Shown here: piece by piece, positions 17,331 to 25,630 of the stretch
How positions within the stretch are numbered: the stretch's first letter is position 1
How the letters are laid out: each line of letters opens with the position of its first letter
From: Stenotrophomonas mori
GTDB taxonomy: Bacteria > Pseudomonadota > Gammaproteobacteria > Xanthomonadales > Xanthomonadaceae
DNA: 64,000 nucleotides
NCBI RefSeq assembly: GCF_023556335.1
Contig: NZ_JAIKTS010000001.1
Span: forward strand, 1,488,001-1,552,000
Direction: 5' to 3'
Notes under the pieces: generated by a model
Database searches by the model: none
The model's input: the letters and a program-made list of their open reading frames with translations, nothing else
Told to the model about the DNA's origin: nothing
Program-made: the position numbers and the translations under genes

Positions 17331-18896
17331 ATGGGGCATCCAGCCATCATCCACTACCAGGGCCGGCGCTACGACGCGGCCCATGGCGAGGCCATCCTCG
17401 ACGCACTGCTGCGCCAGGGCGCGCCGATGGCGCATTCCTGCGGCAAGGGCAGCTGCCACACCTGCGTGCTCAAGCTGGAAGCGGGGCGCGTCCACCATGC
17501 GCGCGCCCTCGACGCCACGCTGCAGGCCAGCGGCCACCTGCTGCCCTGCGTCGCCCATGCCGAGGGCGAGGTGCGGCTGGCGCCGGCGGACATGGCGCGG
17601 GTCGCCACGCCCGCTGAGCTGATGTCGCGGCGGCACCTTGGCGGCGGCGTGTTCGAGATCGGCATCGCCCCCCTGACCGAGCTGTCCTACCGGGGTGGCC
17701 AGCACCTGCAGCTGGTGCGCAGCGACGGGCTCGCCCGCAGCTACTCGCTGGCGAGCCTGCCGGAGGACGATTTCCTGTTCCACCTGCACGTGCGCCATAC
17801 CGGCAAGGGCGGACTGAGCCACTGGCTGTGCGAACTGGCACCGATCGGCGAGCGCCTCGACCTGTTCGCGCCACAGGGCGACTGCCATTACCACCCCGGG
17901 ATGGCCGCCCGCCGCCTGTTGCTGCTCGCCACCGGCGCCGGCGCCGGCGCACTGCTGGCGGTGGCGCGCGATGCCCTGGCCGCCGGCCACCGCCAGCCGA
18001 TCCACCTGTACCACGGGGTGCGCGACGCGGACGGGCTCTACCTGCACGACACGCTGCGCGACCTGGAGCGCCGGCATCCGAACGTCCGCTACACCGCCTG
18101 CATCAGCGGCGCCGGCCACCAGGCCGGTCGCGAGGACGCGCGCCGCGGCCATGTCACCCAGGCCTTCGCCGAGGCCGACGGCCTGGCCGACACCTCCCTG
18201 TTCCTGTGCGGACGGCCGGCCATGGTGGAGGACGCACGCTGCCTGGCGGTCGCCGGTGGCGTCCCCCGCGCCCACATCCATGCCGACCCGTTCGATCCCG
18301 CTGGACCCGCGCGCCCGCGCGATGCGGAAAAGATAGCGGCGATACCACCCGATCCGGAGCTGTGGGCCGCGCTGGCGTGTGGCCCCGGCCTGCGCCACGC
18401 GCTCGAGCGTTTCTACGACCGGGTCTACGAAGACGAGCGGCTGTCGCCGTTCTTCACCCGCGTGCCCAAGGAGCGGATCGTCTCCAAGCAGTACTCCTTC
18501 CTGTCCGACCTGTTTTCCGGCAAGCGCGACTTCTTCGGCCTCAAGCCCTACAACGCACACCACTGGATGGTGATTTCCGACGAACTGTTCGACCACCACG
18601 AGACCCTGCTGGCGGCGGCGCTGCGCGACCACGGGCTGGCCGAGCACCTGATCCACCGCATCGGCGGCCTGCTCGAACGCTTCCGTGCCGAGATCGTCAA
18701 ACCGGTGGCCCGCGGCATGGTCATCGATGGCCGGCAACTGCCACTGCAGGTGGACGAAGTGGAGACCCTCGATCTGGACGGTGTCTGCGACGGCTGCGGC
18801 GGCGAGATCCCCGCCGGCCGGCCGGTGCGCTACCAGCACCGGCTGGGCACCCTGCATTGCGCCGGCTGCGCGGGCCTGCCCGCCGTCACCGGGTGA
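17331..18896 (+). CDS. Four-domain fusion: 2Fe-2S ferredoxin, flavin reductase, truncated haemoglobin, zinc ribbon
   Basis: A 521-residue protein; the ATG at 17331 is preceded by AGGGGAA. Domain 1 (about 1-85) is a plant-type ferredoxin with four cysteines (SCGKGSCHTC and LLPC). Domain 2 (about 90-330) is an FNR-type reductase with the FAD motif RSYSLAS, a nucleotide-binding LLLATGAGAGALL and the terminal LFLCGRPAM. Domain 3 (about 350-480) resembles a truncated haemoglobin: LRHALERFYDRVYEDERLSPFF, then AHHWMVISDELFDHH with the likely haem-ligand histidine. The C-terminus adds a CxxC...CxxC knuckle (CDGC, CAGC). NAD(P)H-driven NO or O2 chemistry on the globin is a reasonable inference, by analogy with flavohaemoglobin. 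Confidence 0.85.
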   Translation: MGHPAIIHYQGRRYDAAHGEAILDALLRQGAPMAHSCGKGSCHTCVLKLEAGRVHHARALDATLQASGHLLPCVAHAEGEVRLAPADMARVATPAELMSRRHLGGGVFEIGIAPLTELSYRGGQHLQLVRSDGLARSYSLASLPEDDFLFHLHVRHTGKGGLSHWLCELAPIGERLDLFAPQGDCHYHPGMAARRLLLLATGAGAGALLAVARDALAAGHRQPIHLYHGVRDADGLYLHDTLRDLERRHPNVRYTACISGAGHQAGREDARRGHVTQAFAEADGLADTSLFLCGRPAMVEDARCLAVAGGVPRAHIHADPFDPAGPARPRDAEKIAAIPPDPELWAALACGPGLRHALERFYDRVYEDERLSPFFTRVPKERIVSKQYSFLSDLFSGKRDFFGLKPYNAHHWMVISDELFDHHETLLAAALRDHGLAEHLIHRIGGLLERFRAEIVKPVARGMVIDGRQLPLQVDEVETLDLDGVCDGCGGEIPAGRPVRYQHRLGTLHCAGCAGLPAVTG

Positions 18897-18901
18897 CCCC
18901 G

Positions 18902-18927
18902 CTCCCGGGGGTGGCACACCCCGGGAG
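18902..18927. terminator. Hairpin between convergent globin-fusion and EF-hand genes
   Basis: CTCCCGGGG at 18902-18910 pairs perfectly with CCCCGGGAG at 18919-18927 across an 8-base loop, 5 bases after the stop of the fusion gene. No T-tract. Confidence 0.5.
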
Positions 18928-18987
18928 TCGGACGGTGTGGCGGCAGGGCCATGAGGAGCGCAGGCCGCGCTCCCCTGGCAGGACGGT

Positions 18988-19536
18988 TCAGCGGCGGCCG
19001 GGGCCGGTGCGCGGGCCGGCCTTGGCGCGGGCGGCTTCCAGTTCGGCCGGGCTGAGCTTGCCGTCCTTGTCGGTATCGGCGTCGCGGAACCATGCCTCGC
19101 GCCGTTCCTTGGCACGCGCCTCGCGGTCGGCCTGGTCGATGTAGCCGTCCTTGTTGACGTCCATGCGTTCGAAGAAGGCCTGGTACTCGGCGGCACTGAC
19201 GCGGCCATCGCCGTCGCTGTCCATCATCCGCAGGAAGCCCTGCCCCCCGTGGCCGCGGGCTCCGCGTCCCATGCCGCGGTGGCCGCCGCCGCGCGCGTGC
19301 CAGCGCGGCATCTCCTCGGCGGACAGCTGCCCGTTCTTGTCGCGGTCCAGCGCATCGAAGCGCTGCAGCAGGCGCGGGCTGGCGGCGGCCTCCTGGCGGT
19401 CGATCACGCCGTCGGCATTGGTGTCCAGGCGCGCCGGCGCGGCCTTCGACGGGGCCGGTGCGGCGGCCAGCGCGCTACCGGACAGGCCGGCGCTGATCAG
19501 CACGGCCAACAGGATCAGGGGATTGCGAGAGGTCAT
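18988..19536 (-). CDS. Exported EF-hand calcium-binding protein
   Basis: A 182-residue protein with a signal peptide (residues 1-25, ending SALA) and five EF-hand loops: DTNADGVIDRQE (38-49), DRDKNGQLSAEE (64-75), DSDGDGRVSAAE (106-117), DVNKDGYIDQAD (126-137) and DTDKDGKLSPAE (154-165). A Gly/His/Arg-rich linker (about 82-100) separates the second and third loops. The fourth loop ends in Asp rather than Glu. Such periplasmic proteins probably buffer or sense Ca2+; no partner is evident. It is divergent from bpt across a 268-base spacer. Confidence 0.88.
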   Translation of the reverse strand: MTSRNPLILLAVLISAGLSGSALAAAPAPSKAAPARLDTNADGVIDRQEAAASPRLLQRFDALDRDKNGQLSAEEMPRWHARGGGHRGMGRGARGHGGQGFLRMMDSDGDGRVSAAEYQAFFERMDVNKDGYIDQADREARAKERREAWFRDADTDKDGKLSPAELEAARAKAGPRTGPGRR

Positions 19537-19804
19537 GGAATCGGACTCCGGTAAGGGATGAAAGGCCGCATCACTGCGCCCGATGACATCAACGGCCCGA
19601 CGGCCTCCGCGTTGACGGCCGGGCCTGCGCATTCATCCGGCGGACAGCCACCCGCGACCGCCCGCGGCCCGTTGCCGCAGGCGCGCCCTCCCCGCATCCA
19701 TGCGCTGCCGCGGCAGGCGGCCATGGGAACGGCGTCGCCGCGCACGCGGATGCAGCGCCGGCACTGCAACCTGCGGTCCGCGGCCTGCCGCTATGCTTGG
19801 AGCC
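19537..19804. other. Divergent spacer between EF-hand gene and bpt
   Basis: Must hold promoters for both genes. GC-rich throughout; I see no clear operator, hairpin or consensus promoter. Confidence 0.4.
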
Positions 19805-20542
19805 ATGGCCGTGCAACTCGACTCCGACGAACCGCGCCTGTTCCAGACCGGCGAACATGCCTGCGGCTATTTCCCCGAACGGCGCGCACGCGACCTGGTG
19901 CTCGATCCCCACGACACCCGGCTGGACGCGCTGTACCCGCTGGCGCTGCGCTGGGGCTTCCGCCGCTCCGGCAACCTGGTCTACCGGCCGCATTGCCTGG
20001 GGTGCCATGCCTGCGTGCCGGTGCGGATACCGGTCGCACAGCACACGCCGGACCGCAGCCAGCGCCGCTGCCTGGCACGCAATGACGACCTCGATTGCCG
20101 GGTACTGCCCGCCGAGCGCACCGACGAACAGTTCGCCCTGTACCGGCGCTACCTCGCTGCGCGCCACCTCCGCGGCGGCATGGACGACCATGGCCCGATC
20201 GAGTTCGACCAGTTCCTGATCGGCGACTGGTCGCAGGGGCGCTTCCTCGAAATCCGCGCCCCGGGCGATCCCGGGCAGCGCGGCCGGCTGCTGGCCGTCG
20301 CGGTGACCGACGTCACCGCCAACGGCCTGTCCGCGGTCTACACCTTCTTCGACCCGGACCTGCCACAACGCGGCCTGGGGACCTACGCGATCCTGCAGCA
20401 GATCGCCTGGGCGCGGCGCAGCGGCCTGCCGCACCTGTACCTGGGCTACTGGATCGAAGGGCACCGCAAGATGGACTACAAGCGCCGCTACCGCCCGCTG
20501 GAATACTTCGACGGCCGCCACTGGACGACCGCCGCGCCCTGA
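19805..20542 (+). CDS. bpt: Aspartate/glutamate leucyltransferase
   Basis: A 245-residue enzyme that transfers leucine from Leu-tRNA to proteins with N-terminal Asp or Glu, feeding them into the N-degron/ClpS-ClpAP pathway. Family marks: N-terminal [16 protein letters not shown], a cysteine pair region [18 protein letters not shown], and a GNAT-like C-terminal part with [19 protein letters not shown] and [19 protein letters not shown]. Length is normal for the family. The start at 19805 gives [22 protein letters not shown]. Confidence 0.95.
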   Translation: MAVQLDSDEPRLFQTGEHACGYFPERRARDLVLDPHDTRLDALYPLALRWGFRRSGNLVYRPHCLGCHACVPVRIPVAQHTPDRSQRRCLARNDDLDCRVLPAERTDEQFALYRRYLAARHLRGGMDDHGPIEFDQFLIGDWSQGRFLEIRAPGDPGQRGRLLAVAVTDVTANGLSAVYTFFDPDLPQRGLGTYAILQQIAWARRSGLPHLYLGYWIEGHRKMDYKRRYRPLEYFDGRHWTTAAP

Positions 20543-20653
20543 GAACGGAGCGTTGCGGCATTGCGCTTAATCGCGCATTCACTCAAAATCGACAGGTCAT
20601 CACGCCCGTGCGGGATGACCCAAGGACCCCCACCGCCCAATCTGGAGCAATGC

Positions 20654-21028
20654 GTGAACATCAAGACTCTGACCATCGTCGCTTTTGCAGCCCTGGCCCT
20701 GGCCGCCTGCAACAAGGGCGAGACTCCCGCCGCTGACGCCGCGCCGGCCGACACCGCCGAAGCCCCGGCCGAAGTTGCGCCCGCGCAGAGCACCGATACC
20801 GTCGAAGCCGGCACCGGCGTGCCGGAGTGCGACCAGTACCTGGAAAAGGTCTACGCCTGCATCAGCGACAAGGTCCCCGAGGCCCAGCGCGACATGATGA
20901 AGCAGGGCATCGAGCAGTCCAAGGATGCCTGGAAGGGCGTCGCCGACAAGGGCGAGCTGGCCAACCAGTGCAAGACCGCGATGGAGCAGGCCAAGGCCAG
21001 CTTCGGCGCCATGGGTTGCTCGTTCTGA
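20654..21028 (+). CDS. Small lipoprotein with four conserved-looking cysteines (DUF5339-like)
   Basis: A 124-residue protein starting at a GTG (20654) preceded by GGAG. The signal peptide ends in a lipobox (LAAC, Cys19). An Ala/Pro/Glu-rich linker (20-55) leads to a small helical domain with Cys59, Cys69, Cys106 and Cys122, which could form two disulfides in the periplasm. The pattern resembles DUF5339, a family of unknown role; that assignment is tentative. A terminator follows. Confidence 0.72.
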   Translation: MNIKTLTIVAFAALALAACNKGETPAADAAPADTAEAPAEVAPAQSTDTVEAGTGVPECDQYLEKVYACISDKVPEAQRDMMKQGIEQSKDAWKGVADKGELANQCKTAMEQAKASFGAMGCSF

Positions 21029-21053
21029 GCCACCTCTGAATGCTGCATGCCGG

Positions 21054-21080
21054 ACGCCCCGCTCTGCGGGGCGTTCTGCT
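21054..21080 (+). terminator. Rho-independent terminator after the small lipoprotein
   Basis: ACGCCCCGC (21054-21062), loop TCT, GCGGGGCGT (21066-21074), followed by a moderately T-rich stretch. It separates the small lipoprotein from the phosphatase-family gene. Confidence 0.8.
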
Positions 21081-21118
21081 TTCTCGCCTCCGTCATGTCG
21101 CCGTGGGACACTGCGCCC

Positions 21119-22321
21119 ATGCGCATTCCACCCTCCCTGTTCCCCGTCCCGCTGCTGCTTGCCGCCTGCTCGGCCCTGGCCGCGCCCGCCGCCGGCGAGC
21201 CGCCCGCCACCGCGGCCCTGCGGTTGGCCACCTACAACACTTCACTGTATGCCGAGACCGCCGGCGGCCTGGTCCGCGAGCTCGAGGGCGACAGTTCCCA
21301 TGCACGCAAGATCGCGGCGGTACTGCAGCGGGTCCGGCCGGACCTGGTGCTGCTCAACGAGTTCGATTTCGATCCCGACCACCGCGCCGCGGACCTGTTC
21401 CAGCACCGCTATCTGGAGCGGCCGCAGGCCGGCGGCGGTGACGCGCTGCGCTACCCCTACCGCTACCTGGCCCCGGTCAACACCGGCGTTCCCAGCGGGC
21501 TGGACCTGGACAACAACGGCACCGTCGGCGGCGAAGGCCGCGAGCGCGGCAACGATGCCTGGGGCTACGGCCTGCACCCGGGCCAGTACGGCATGCTGGT
21601 GCTGTCCCGCTACCCGATCGACGAAGCCGCCGTGCGCAGCTTCCAGCTGCTGAAGTGGAGCACGCTGCCCGGCGCGCTGCGGCCGCTCGATCCGGAAACC
21701 GGCACACCGTTCTGGAGCGACGCGGTCTGGTCGCAGCTGCGGCTGTCGTCCAAGTCGCACTGGGACGTGCCGGTGCAGACACCGCTGGGCACCGTGCATG
21801 TGCTGGCCTCGCACCCCACGCCGCCGGTGTTCGATGGCGCCGAGAAGCGCAACGCCGCGCGCAACCACGACGAGCTGCGCTTGTGGAAGGATTACCTCGA
21901 CGGCGGTGACAAGCCCTGGCTGTGCGACGACCAGGGCCGCTGCGGTGGCCTCCCGGCCGACGCGCGCTTCGTCATCGTCGGCGATCTCAATAATGACCCG
22001 ATCGATGGCGACGGGCGCCACGACGCCATCCTGGAACTGCTCGAACACCCGCGCGTGCTGCGCTACCCGACTCCCGGCAGTGCCGGCGGCGAGCAGACCA
22101 GCCTGGCCTATGCCGGCAAGGGCATTGCGCGCCGCGGCGCGCCGCAGCATGCCACCGGCGACTTCGGCCCGAAGTCCGGCACCCTGCGGCTCGACTATGT
22201 ACTGCCCTCAGCGGGCTTCCGCCACCTCGGCAGCGGCGTGTTCTGGCCGGCCGACAACAGCCCGGAGGCAGCGATCGCCGACGGCAGCGACCACCACCTG
22301 GTGTGGGTGGACGTGCACTGA
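21119..22321 (+). CDS. Endonuclease/exonuclease/phosphatase family lipoprotein
   Basis: A 400-residue exported protein. The start at 21119 gives a lipoprotein-like signal (LLLAACSALA, Cys17). The EEP fold is visible: LRLATYNTSLYAE, a metal-binding glutamate in RPDLVLLNEFDFDPD, a middle section with histidines (LASHPTPPVFDG), VIVGDLNNDPIDGDG and the terminal SDHHLVWVDV. Members cleave phosphodiester or phosphate-ester bonds of nucleic acids, sphingolipids or inositol phosphates; substrate cannot be read here. An upstream in-frame ATG at 21047 would run through the preceding terminator and is less likely. Confidence 0.88.
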   Translation: MRIPPSLFPVPLLLAACSALAAPAAGEPPATAALRLATYNTSLYAETAGGLVRELEGDSSHARKIAAVLQRVRPDLVLLNEFDFDPDHRAADLFQHRYLERPQAGGGDALRYPYRYLAPVNTGVPSGLDLDNNGTVGGEGRERGNDAWGYGLHPGQYGMLVLSRYPIDEAAVRSFQLLKWSTLPGALRPLDPETGTPFWSDAVWSQLRLSSKSHWDVPVQTPLGTVHVLASHPTPPVFDGAEKRNAARNHDELRLWKDYLDGGDKPWLCDDQGRCGGLPADARFVIVGDLNNDPIDGDGRHDAILELLEHPRVLRYPTPGSAGGEQTSLAYAGKGIARRGAPQHATGDFGPKSGTLRLDYVLPSAGFRHLGSGVFWPADNSPEAAIADGSDHHLVWVDVH

Positions 22322-22399
22322 GGTCCGCACCTGGCCTGCGCGGCAATGCCCCGGTGGGACGATGCCCCGCTCCACATGAAGGCCGGCCGCCGTGGTGCG

Positions 22400-22556
22400 G
22401 TAGTGCCGGGGCCCGCCCGGCGGAGCTTGACCGGGCACGCCCCAGCGGGGCAACGCCCCGCTCTACAAACGCGACGGGGGGCTGCACCGCGGTAGCGCCG
22501 GGGCTGCCCGGCAAGGCCTGGCCGGGCAGCCCCGGCGGGGCGTTGCCCCGCTCTAC
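22400..22556. repeat. Two GTAG-headed inverted REP dimers (SMAG-like)
   Basis: Element 1 runs from GTAG at 22400 to CTAC at 22466, element 2 from GTAG at 22492 to CTAC at 22556. Each is two small hairpins facing each other (for example AGCGGGGC/GCCCCGCT and GCCGGG/CCCGGC type stems), bounded by GTAG and its complement. A decayed third piece lies at about 22341-22374. They fill the spacer between convergent genes and resemble the 36-kb array. Confidence 0.8.
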
Positions 22557-22563
22557 AGGGGCA

Positions 22564-23748
22564 TCAGCGCAGCGCGATGCCGATGGCCGCGGCGGCTTCG
22601 CGGGTAATGGCGCGGGCCTGGTCCACATCGGACGCGCGCGCCAGGGTGACGCCGACGCGGCGCTGGCCCTGCACCACCGGCTTGCCGAACAGGCGCAGCG
22701 CCGAATCCGGGCGCACCAGTGCTTCGGCAACGTTGCTGAAGAACGGCACGCCATTGCCCTGCGCCAACAGTGCGCACGACGCCGACGGACCATGGTGGCG
22801 GATCGCGGGGATCGGCAGGCCGAGGATGGCGCGCGCATGCAGCGCGAATTCGCTCAGCTCCTGCGATACCAGCGTCACCAACCCGGTGTCATGCGGACGT
22901 GGGCTGACCTCGCTGAACCACACCTCGTCACCCTTCACGAACAGCTCCACGCCGAACACGCCCCAGCCGCCCAGGTCGTCGGTGATCGCGCGCGCCACCT
23001 CCTGCGCACGCGCCAGCGCCCTGGCCGACATCGCCTGTGGCTGCCAGCTCTCACGGTAGTCGCCGTCCTTCTGCAGGTGGCCGACCGGATCGCAGAACGC
23101 GGTGCCACCGGCGTGGCGCACGGTCAGCAGGGTGATCTCGTAGTCGAAATCGATGAAGCCCTCGACGATGCAGCGCCCGGCACCGGCCCGGCCGCCGGTC
23201 TGCGCGTACTCCCAGGCGGCGCCGATATCGGCGTCGCCGCGCACCGTGCTCTGGCCCTTGCCCGAGGACGACATCACCGGCTTGACCACGCACGGCAGGC
23301 CGATGGCCTGCACCGCGGCGCGGTATTCGGCCTCGGTGTCGACGAACCGGTAGGCCGAGGTCGGCAGGCCCAGGGTCTCGGCAGCGAGCCGGCGGATGCC
23401 CTCGCGGTCCATGGTCAGGCGCGCGGCGCGCGCGGTCGGGATCACCCGCAGACCCTGCGCGGCTTCCAGCTCCACCAGCGTCTGGGTATGGATGGCCTCG
23501 ATCTCGGGCACCACCAGGTGCGGCTGTTCCTTGGCGATCACCGCACGCAGCGCGGCCGGGTCGAGCATGTCGATCACATGGCGGCGGTGCGCGACCTGCA
23601 TGGCCGGCGCGTCCGCGTAGCGGTCCGCGGCGATCACCTCCACGCCGAAGCGCTGCAGTTCCAGCGCCACCTCCTTGCCCAGTTCCCCCGAGCCGAGCAG
23701 CAGTACGCGGGTGGCGGAAGGAGACAGCGGGGTACCGAGAGTGGTCAT
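22564..23748 (-). CDS. purT: Formate-dependent phosphoribosylglycinamide formyltransferase
   Basis: A 394-residue ATP-grasp enzyme of purine synthesis: formate + ATP + GAR gives formyl-GAR, an alternative to PurN. N-terminal nucleotide-fold motif [23 protein letters not shown]-grasp motifs [14 protein letters not shown] and [28 protein letters not shown], and the C-terminal VGVTLA section are all present. Length matches E. coli PurT (392). The start at 23748 (MTTLGTPLS) fits the family N-terminus. It is divergent from the SPFH operon. Confidence 0.97.
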   Translation of the reverse strand: MTTLGTPLSPSATRVLLLGSGELGKEVALELQRFGVEVIAADRYADAPAMQVAHRRHVIDMLDPAALRAVIAKEQPHLVVPEIEAIHTQTLVELEAAQGLRVIPTARAARLTMDREGIRRLAAETLGLPTSAYRFVDTEAEYRAAVQAIGLPCVVKPVMSSSGKGQSTVRGDADIGAAWEYAQTGGRAGAGRCIVEGFIDFDYEITLLTVRHAGGTAFCDPVGHLQKDGDYRESWQPQAMSARALARAQEVARAITDDLGGWGVFGVELFVKGDEVWFSEVSPRPHDTGLVTLVSQELSEFALHARAILGLPIPAIRHHGPSASCALLAQGNGVPFFSNVAEALVRPDSALRLFGKPVVQGQRRVGVTLARASDVDQARAITREAAAAIGIALR

Positions 23749-23813
23749 CGCACGGGTCCAGGCGGGAGTCGAGGGCCGCACATTCTAGCCAGCCGGCCTC
23801 CCGGCAACGGCAC

Positions 23814-23841
23814 TTGCATGTTGATATCAATTTGATATCTT
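23814..23841 (+). promoter_or_regulatory. Promoter with tandem TTGATATC operator-like repeats before the SPFH operon
   Basis: TTGATATC occurs at 23821-23828 and again at 23832-23839, exactly one helical turn (11 bases) apart; the first is part of the perfect palindrome TTGATATCAA. The repeats sit between and over a plausible -35 (TTGCAT, 23814) and -10 (TATCTT, 23836). The AT-richness is striking in this genome. The ribbon-helix-helix protein in the same operon is a natural candidate binder (inference). Confidence 0.55.
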
Positions 23842-23868
23842 CCATTCAAACACCCTGGATGACACGCG

Positions 23869-24750
23869 ATGAAAGAGCAGTCCCTCGACTCCCTGCCCGG
23901 CATCTCCACCCTGCTCGGCGCACTGCTGCTGATGCTGGCCGGCATCGGCGCGCTGATCGGCGCGATCGTGCTGACCAAGTCCGGCGTGGGCGGCGGCGGG
24001 CTGCTGGTCCTCGGCGGCATCGTGCTGCTCACCGTCGGCCTGTTCGTCAGCTGCGGCCTGTACATGGTCCAGCCCAACCAGGCCGCGGTGCTGAGCCTGT
24101 TCGGCAAGTACGTGGGTACGGTCAAGGAGAACGGCCTGCGCTGGAACAACCCGTTCCTGACCAAGAAGAAGGTCAGCCAGCGGGTGCGCAACTTCGAGAG
24201 CGGCAAGCTCAAGGTCAACGAGCTGGAAGGCTCGCCCATCGAGATCGCCGCGGTCATCGTGTGGCAGGTGGTGGATGCCTCCGAGGCGGTCTACAACGTC
24301 GACGACTACGAGAGCTTCGTGCACATCCAGTCCGAGTCGGCGCTGCGCGCGATGGCCACCAGCTACCCCTACGATGCGCACGAGGACGGCCAGCTGTCGC
24401 TGCGCAGTCATGCCAGCGAGATTTCCCAGCACCTGAAGGACGAATTGGCCGAGCGCCTGGCCAATGCCGGCGTGCAGGTGCTCGACGCGCGCATCAGCCA
24501 CCTCGCCTACGCGCCCGAGATCGCCCAGGCGATGCTGCAGCGGCAACAGGCCAATGCGGTGATCGCCGCCCGCCAGCGCATCGTCGCCGGCGCGGTCGGC
24601 ATGGTCGAGATGGCCCTGGCCGAACTGCAGAACAGCGGCCTGCTGGCACTGGACGAGGAGCGCAAGGCACAGATGGTCGGCAACCTGCTCACCGTGCTCT
24701 GCTCCGACCGCGGCACCCAGCCGGTGGTCAACGCCGGCTCGCTGTACTGA
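23869..24750 (+). CDS. SPFH/band-7 (stomatin-like) membrane protein
   Basis: A 293-residue protein with two N-terminal hydrophobic segments (about 12-36 and 43-66) and then an SPFH domain: [51 protein letters not shown], followed by an oligomerisation helix rich in Ala and Gln ([20 protein letters not shown]). SPFH proteins form cage-like membrane scaffolds that guard proteases or organise microdomains. It is the first gene of a tight cluster with a tiny membrane protein and a ribbon-helix-helix protein. The Shine-Dalgarno is weak. Confidence 0.92.
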   Translation: MKEQSLDSLPGISTLLGALLLMLAGIGALIGAIVLTKSGVGGGGLLVLGGIVLLTVGLFVSCGLYMVQPNQAAVLSLFGKYVGTVKENGLRWNNPFLTKKKVSQRVRNFESGKLKVNELEGSPIEIAAVIVWQVVDASEAVYNVDDYESFVHIQSESALRAMATSYPYDAHEDGQLSLRSHASEISQHLKDELAERLANAGVQVLDARISHLAYAPEIAQAMLQRQQANAVIAARQRIVAGAVGMVEMALAELQNSGLLALDEERKAQMVGNLLTVLCSDRGTQPVVNAGSLY

Positions 24751-24876
24751 GCCGATGGTGAGGGCGCTGCCGGCCACGCAGGCGGCCCTTGTCCCCGCCG
24801 CCGGCCTGCCCGGCCGGTCCGCACACCGCGCGCGGCCCGGCTCCCCGGGCCGCGGAAGCACTACCAAGGAGGTTTC

Positions 24877-25164
24877 ATGGATGCCGTGACCGCGTCGCTG
24901 GTCATTGCCGTCACCGGCCTGCCGGCGCTCGCCGTCGCCGCCTGGAGCAGCCGCGACGGCAGCCCCCAGGCCCGCGGCCTGGGGCTGCGCTGGGCCTTGA
25001 TCGCGCTGTGCCTGTTCGTCGGCGCCCTCGCCCTGTACCTGGCGGATGGCCACCGGACCGGCACCTACGCGGTGATCACCGTGCTGGTACTGGCCATCAA
25101 CGCGCTGGGAATCTCCCTGGTCCTGCACCTGCGCCGCGCGCCGGCGGGGACGCCGCGGCGGTGA
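24877..25164 (+). CDS. Small three-helix membrane protein in the SPFH operon
   Basis: A 95-residue hydrophobic protein with three predicted membrane segments (about 4-20, 38-56, 64-84). A very strong Shine-Dalgarno (AAGGAGG, 24866-24872) sits 4 bases before the ATG, unlike its neighbours. Its stop overlaps the GTG start of the ribbon-helix-helix gene (GTGA), so translation is coupled. No known family is recognisable by eye. Confidence 0.75.
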   Translation: MDAVTASLVIAVTGLPALAVAAWSSRDGSPQARGLGLRWALIALCLFVGALALYLADGHRTGTYAVITVLVLAINALGISLVLHLRRAPAGTPRR

Positions 25165-25343
25165 ATGCCAAGAAAGCCTATCCGCTGCGCATCAACGCCG
25201 ACGTGCTGGCGGCGGCGCAGCGCTGGGCCGATGACGAACTGCGCAGCCTGAACGCGCAGATCGAGTATGTGATCCGCGATGCCCTGCGCAAGGCCGGTCG
25301 GCTCCCCAAACCGGACGATACATCCCGCGGGGACGCCCCATGA
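25161..25343 (+). CDS. Arc-type ribbon-helix-helix DNA-binding protein
   Basis: A 60-residue protein starting at a GTG that overlaps the stop of the membrane-protein gene. KAYPLRINADVLAAAQRWA is a beta-strand plus first helix, and LRSLNAQIEYVIRDALRKAG is the second helix, the standard layout of Arc/MetJ repressors. Such dimers bind short repeats; the two TTGATATC boxes before the SPFH gene are candidates for its operator. The usual toxin partner is absent, so a simple repressor role in this operon is the better reading. Confidence 0.8.
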   Translation: MNAKKAYPLRINADVLAAAQRWADDELRSLNAQIEYVIRDALRKAGRLPKPDDTSRGDAP

Positions 25344-25507
25344 GCGCCCAGGGGACGCACCTTCTCGTCAGCTTGGAGCCCGGCATGTCCGGCGGGTTCA
25401 AGGCCGGAACGCTGCGGGAGGAACGCGACCGGCCGCGACGGCTCGGCGGGGAGCGGGGCAGCGCGGCGCATGCCACGCCCGCCCTGGTCTTCAAGAAGGC
25501 GGCCTGA
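25340..25507 (+). CDS. Possible 55-residue ORF coupled to the ribbon-helix-helix gene
   Basis: An ATG at 25340 overlaps the preceding stop (ATGA) and opens a 55-residue frame that is rich in Arg and Gly and ends FKKAA. The overlap suggests coupling, but there is no recognisable domain and the composition is close to that of chance frames here. Confidence 0.3.
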   Translation: MSAQGTHLLVSLEPGMSGGFKAGTLREERDRPRRLGGERGSAAHATPALVFKKAA

Positions 25508-25630
25508 GATGGCGTGCCGGCGGGCAGGGATCTTCGGCAGTGCGACCGTGGCCACGGCGGGCGGGCCGGCCGTCCCACAGCCCGACCGGCGCGACGCCGG
25601 CCTGCTCCCCCGCCGGATGCCAGCCCGGTC

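Noticed and set aside
25161..25507. Toxin-antitoxin reading of the ribbon-helix-helix gene and following small frame
   Set aside because: The 55-residue frame has no RelE/PIN/MazF-like feature, and the upstream partners are membrane proteins.
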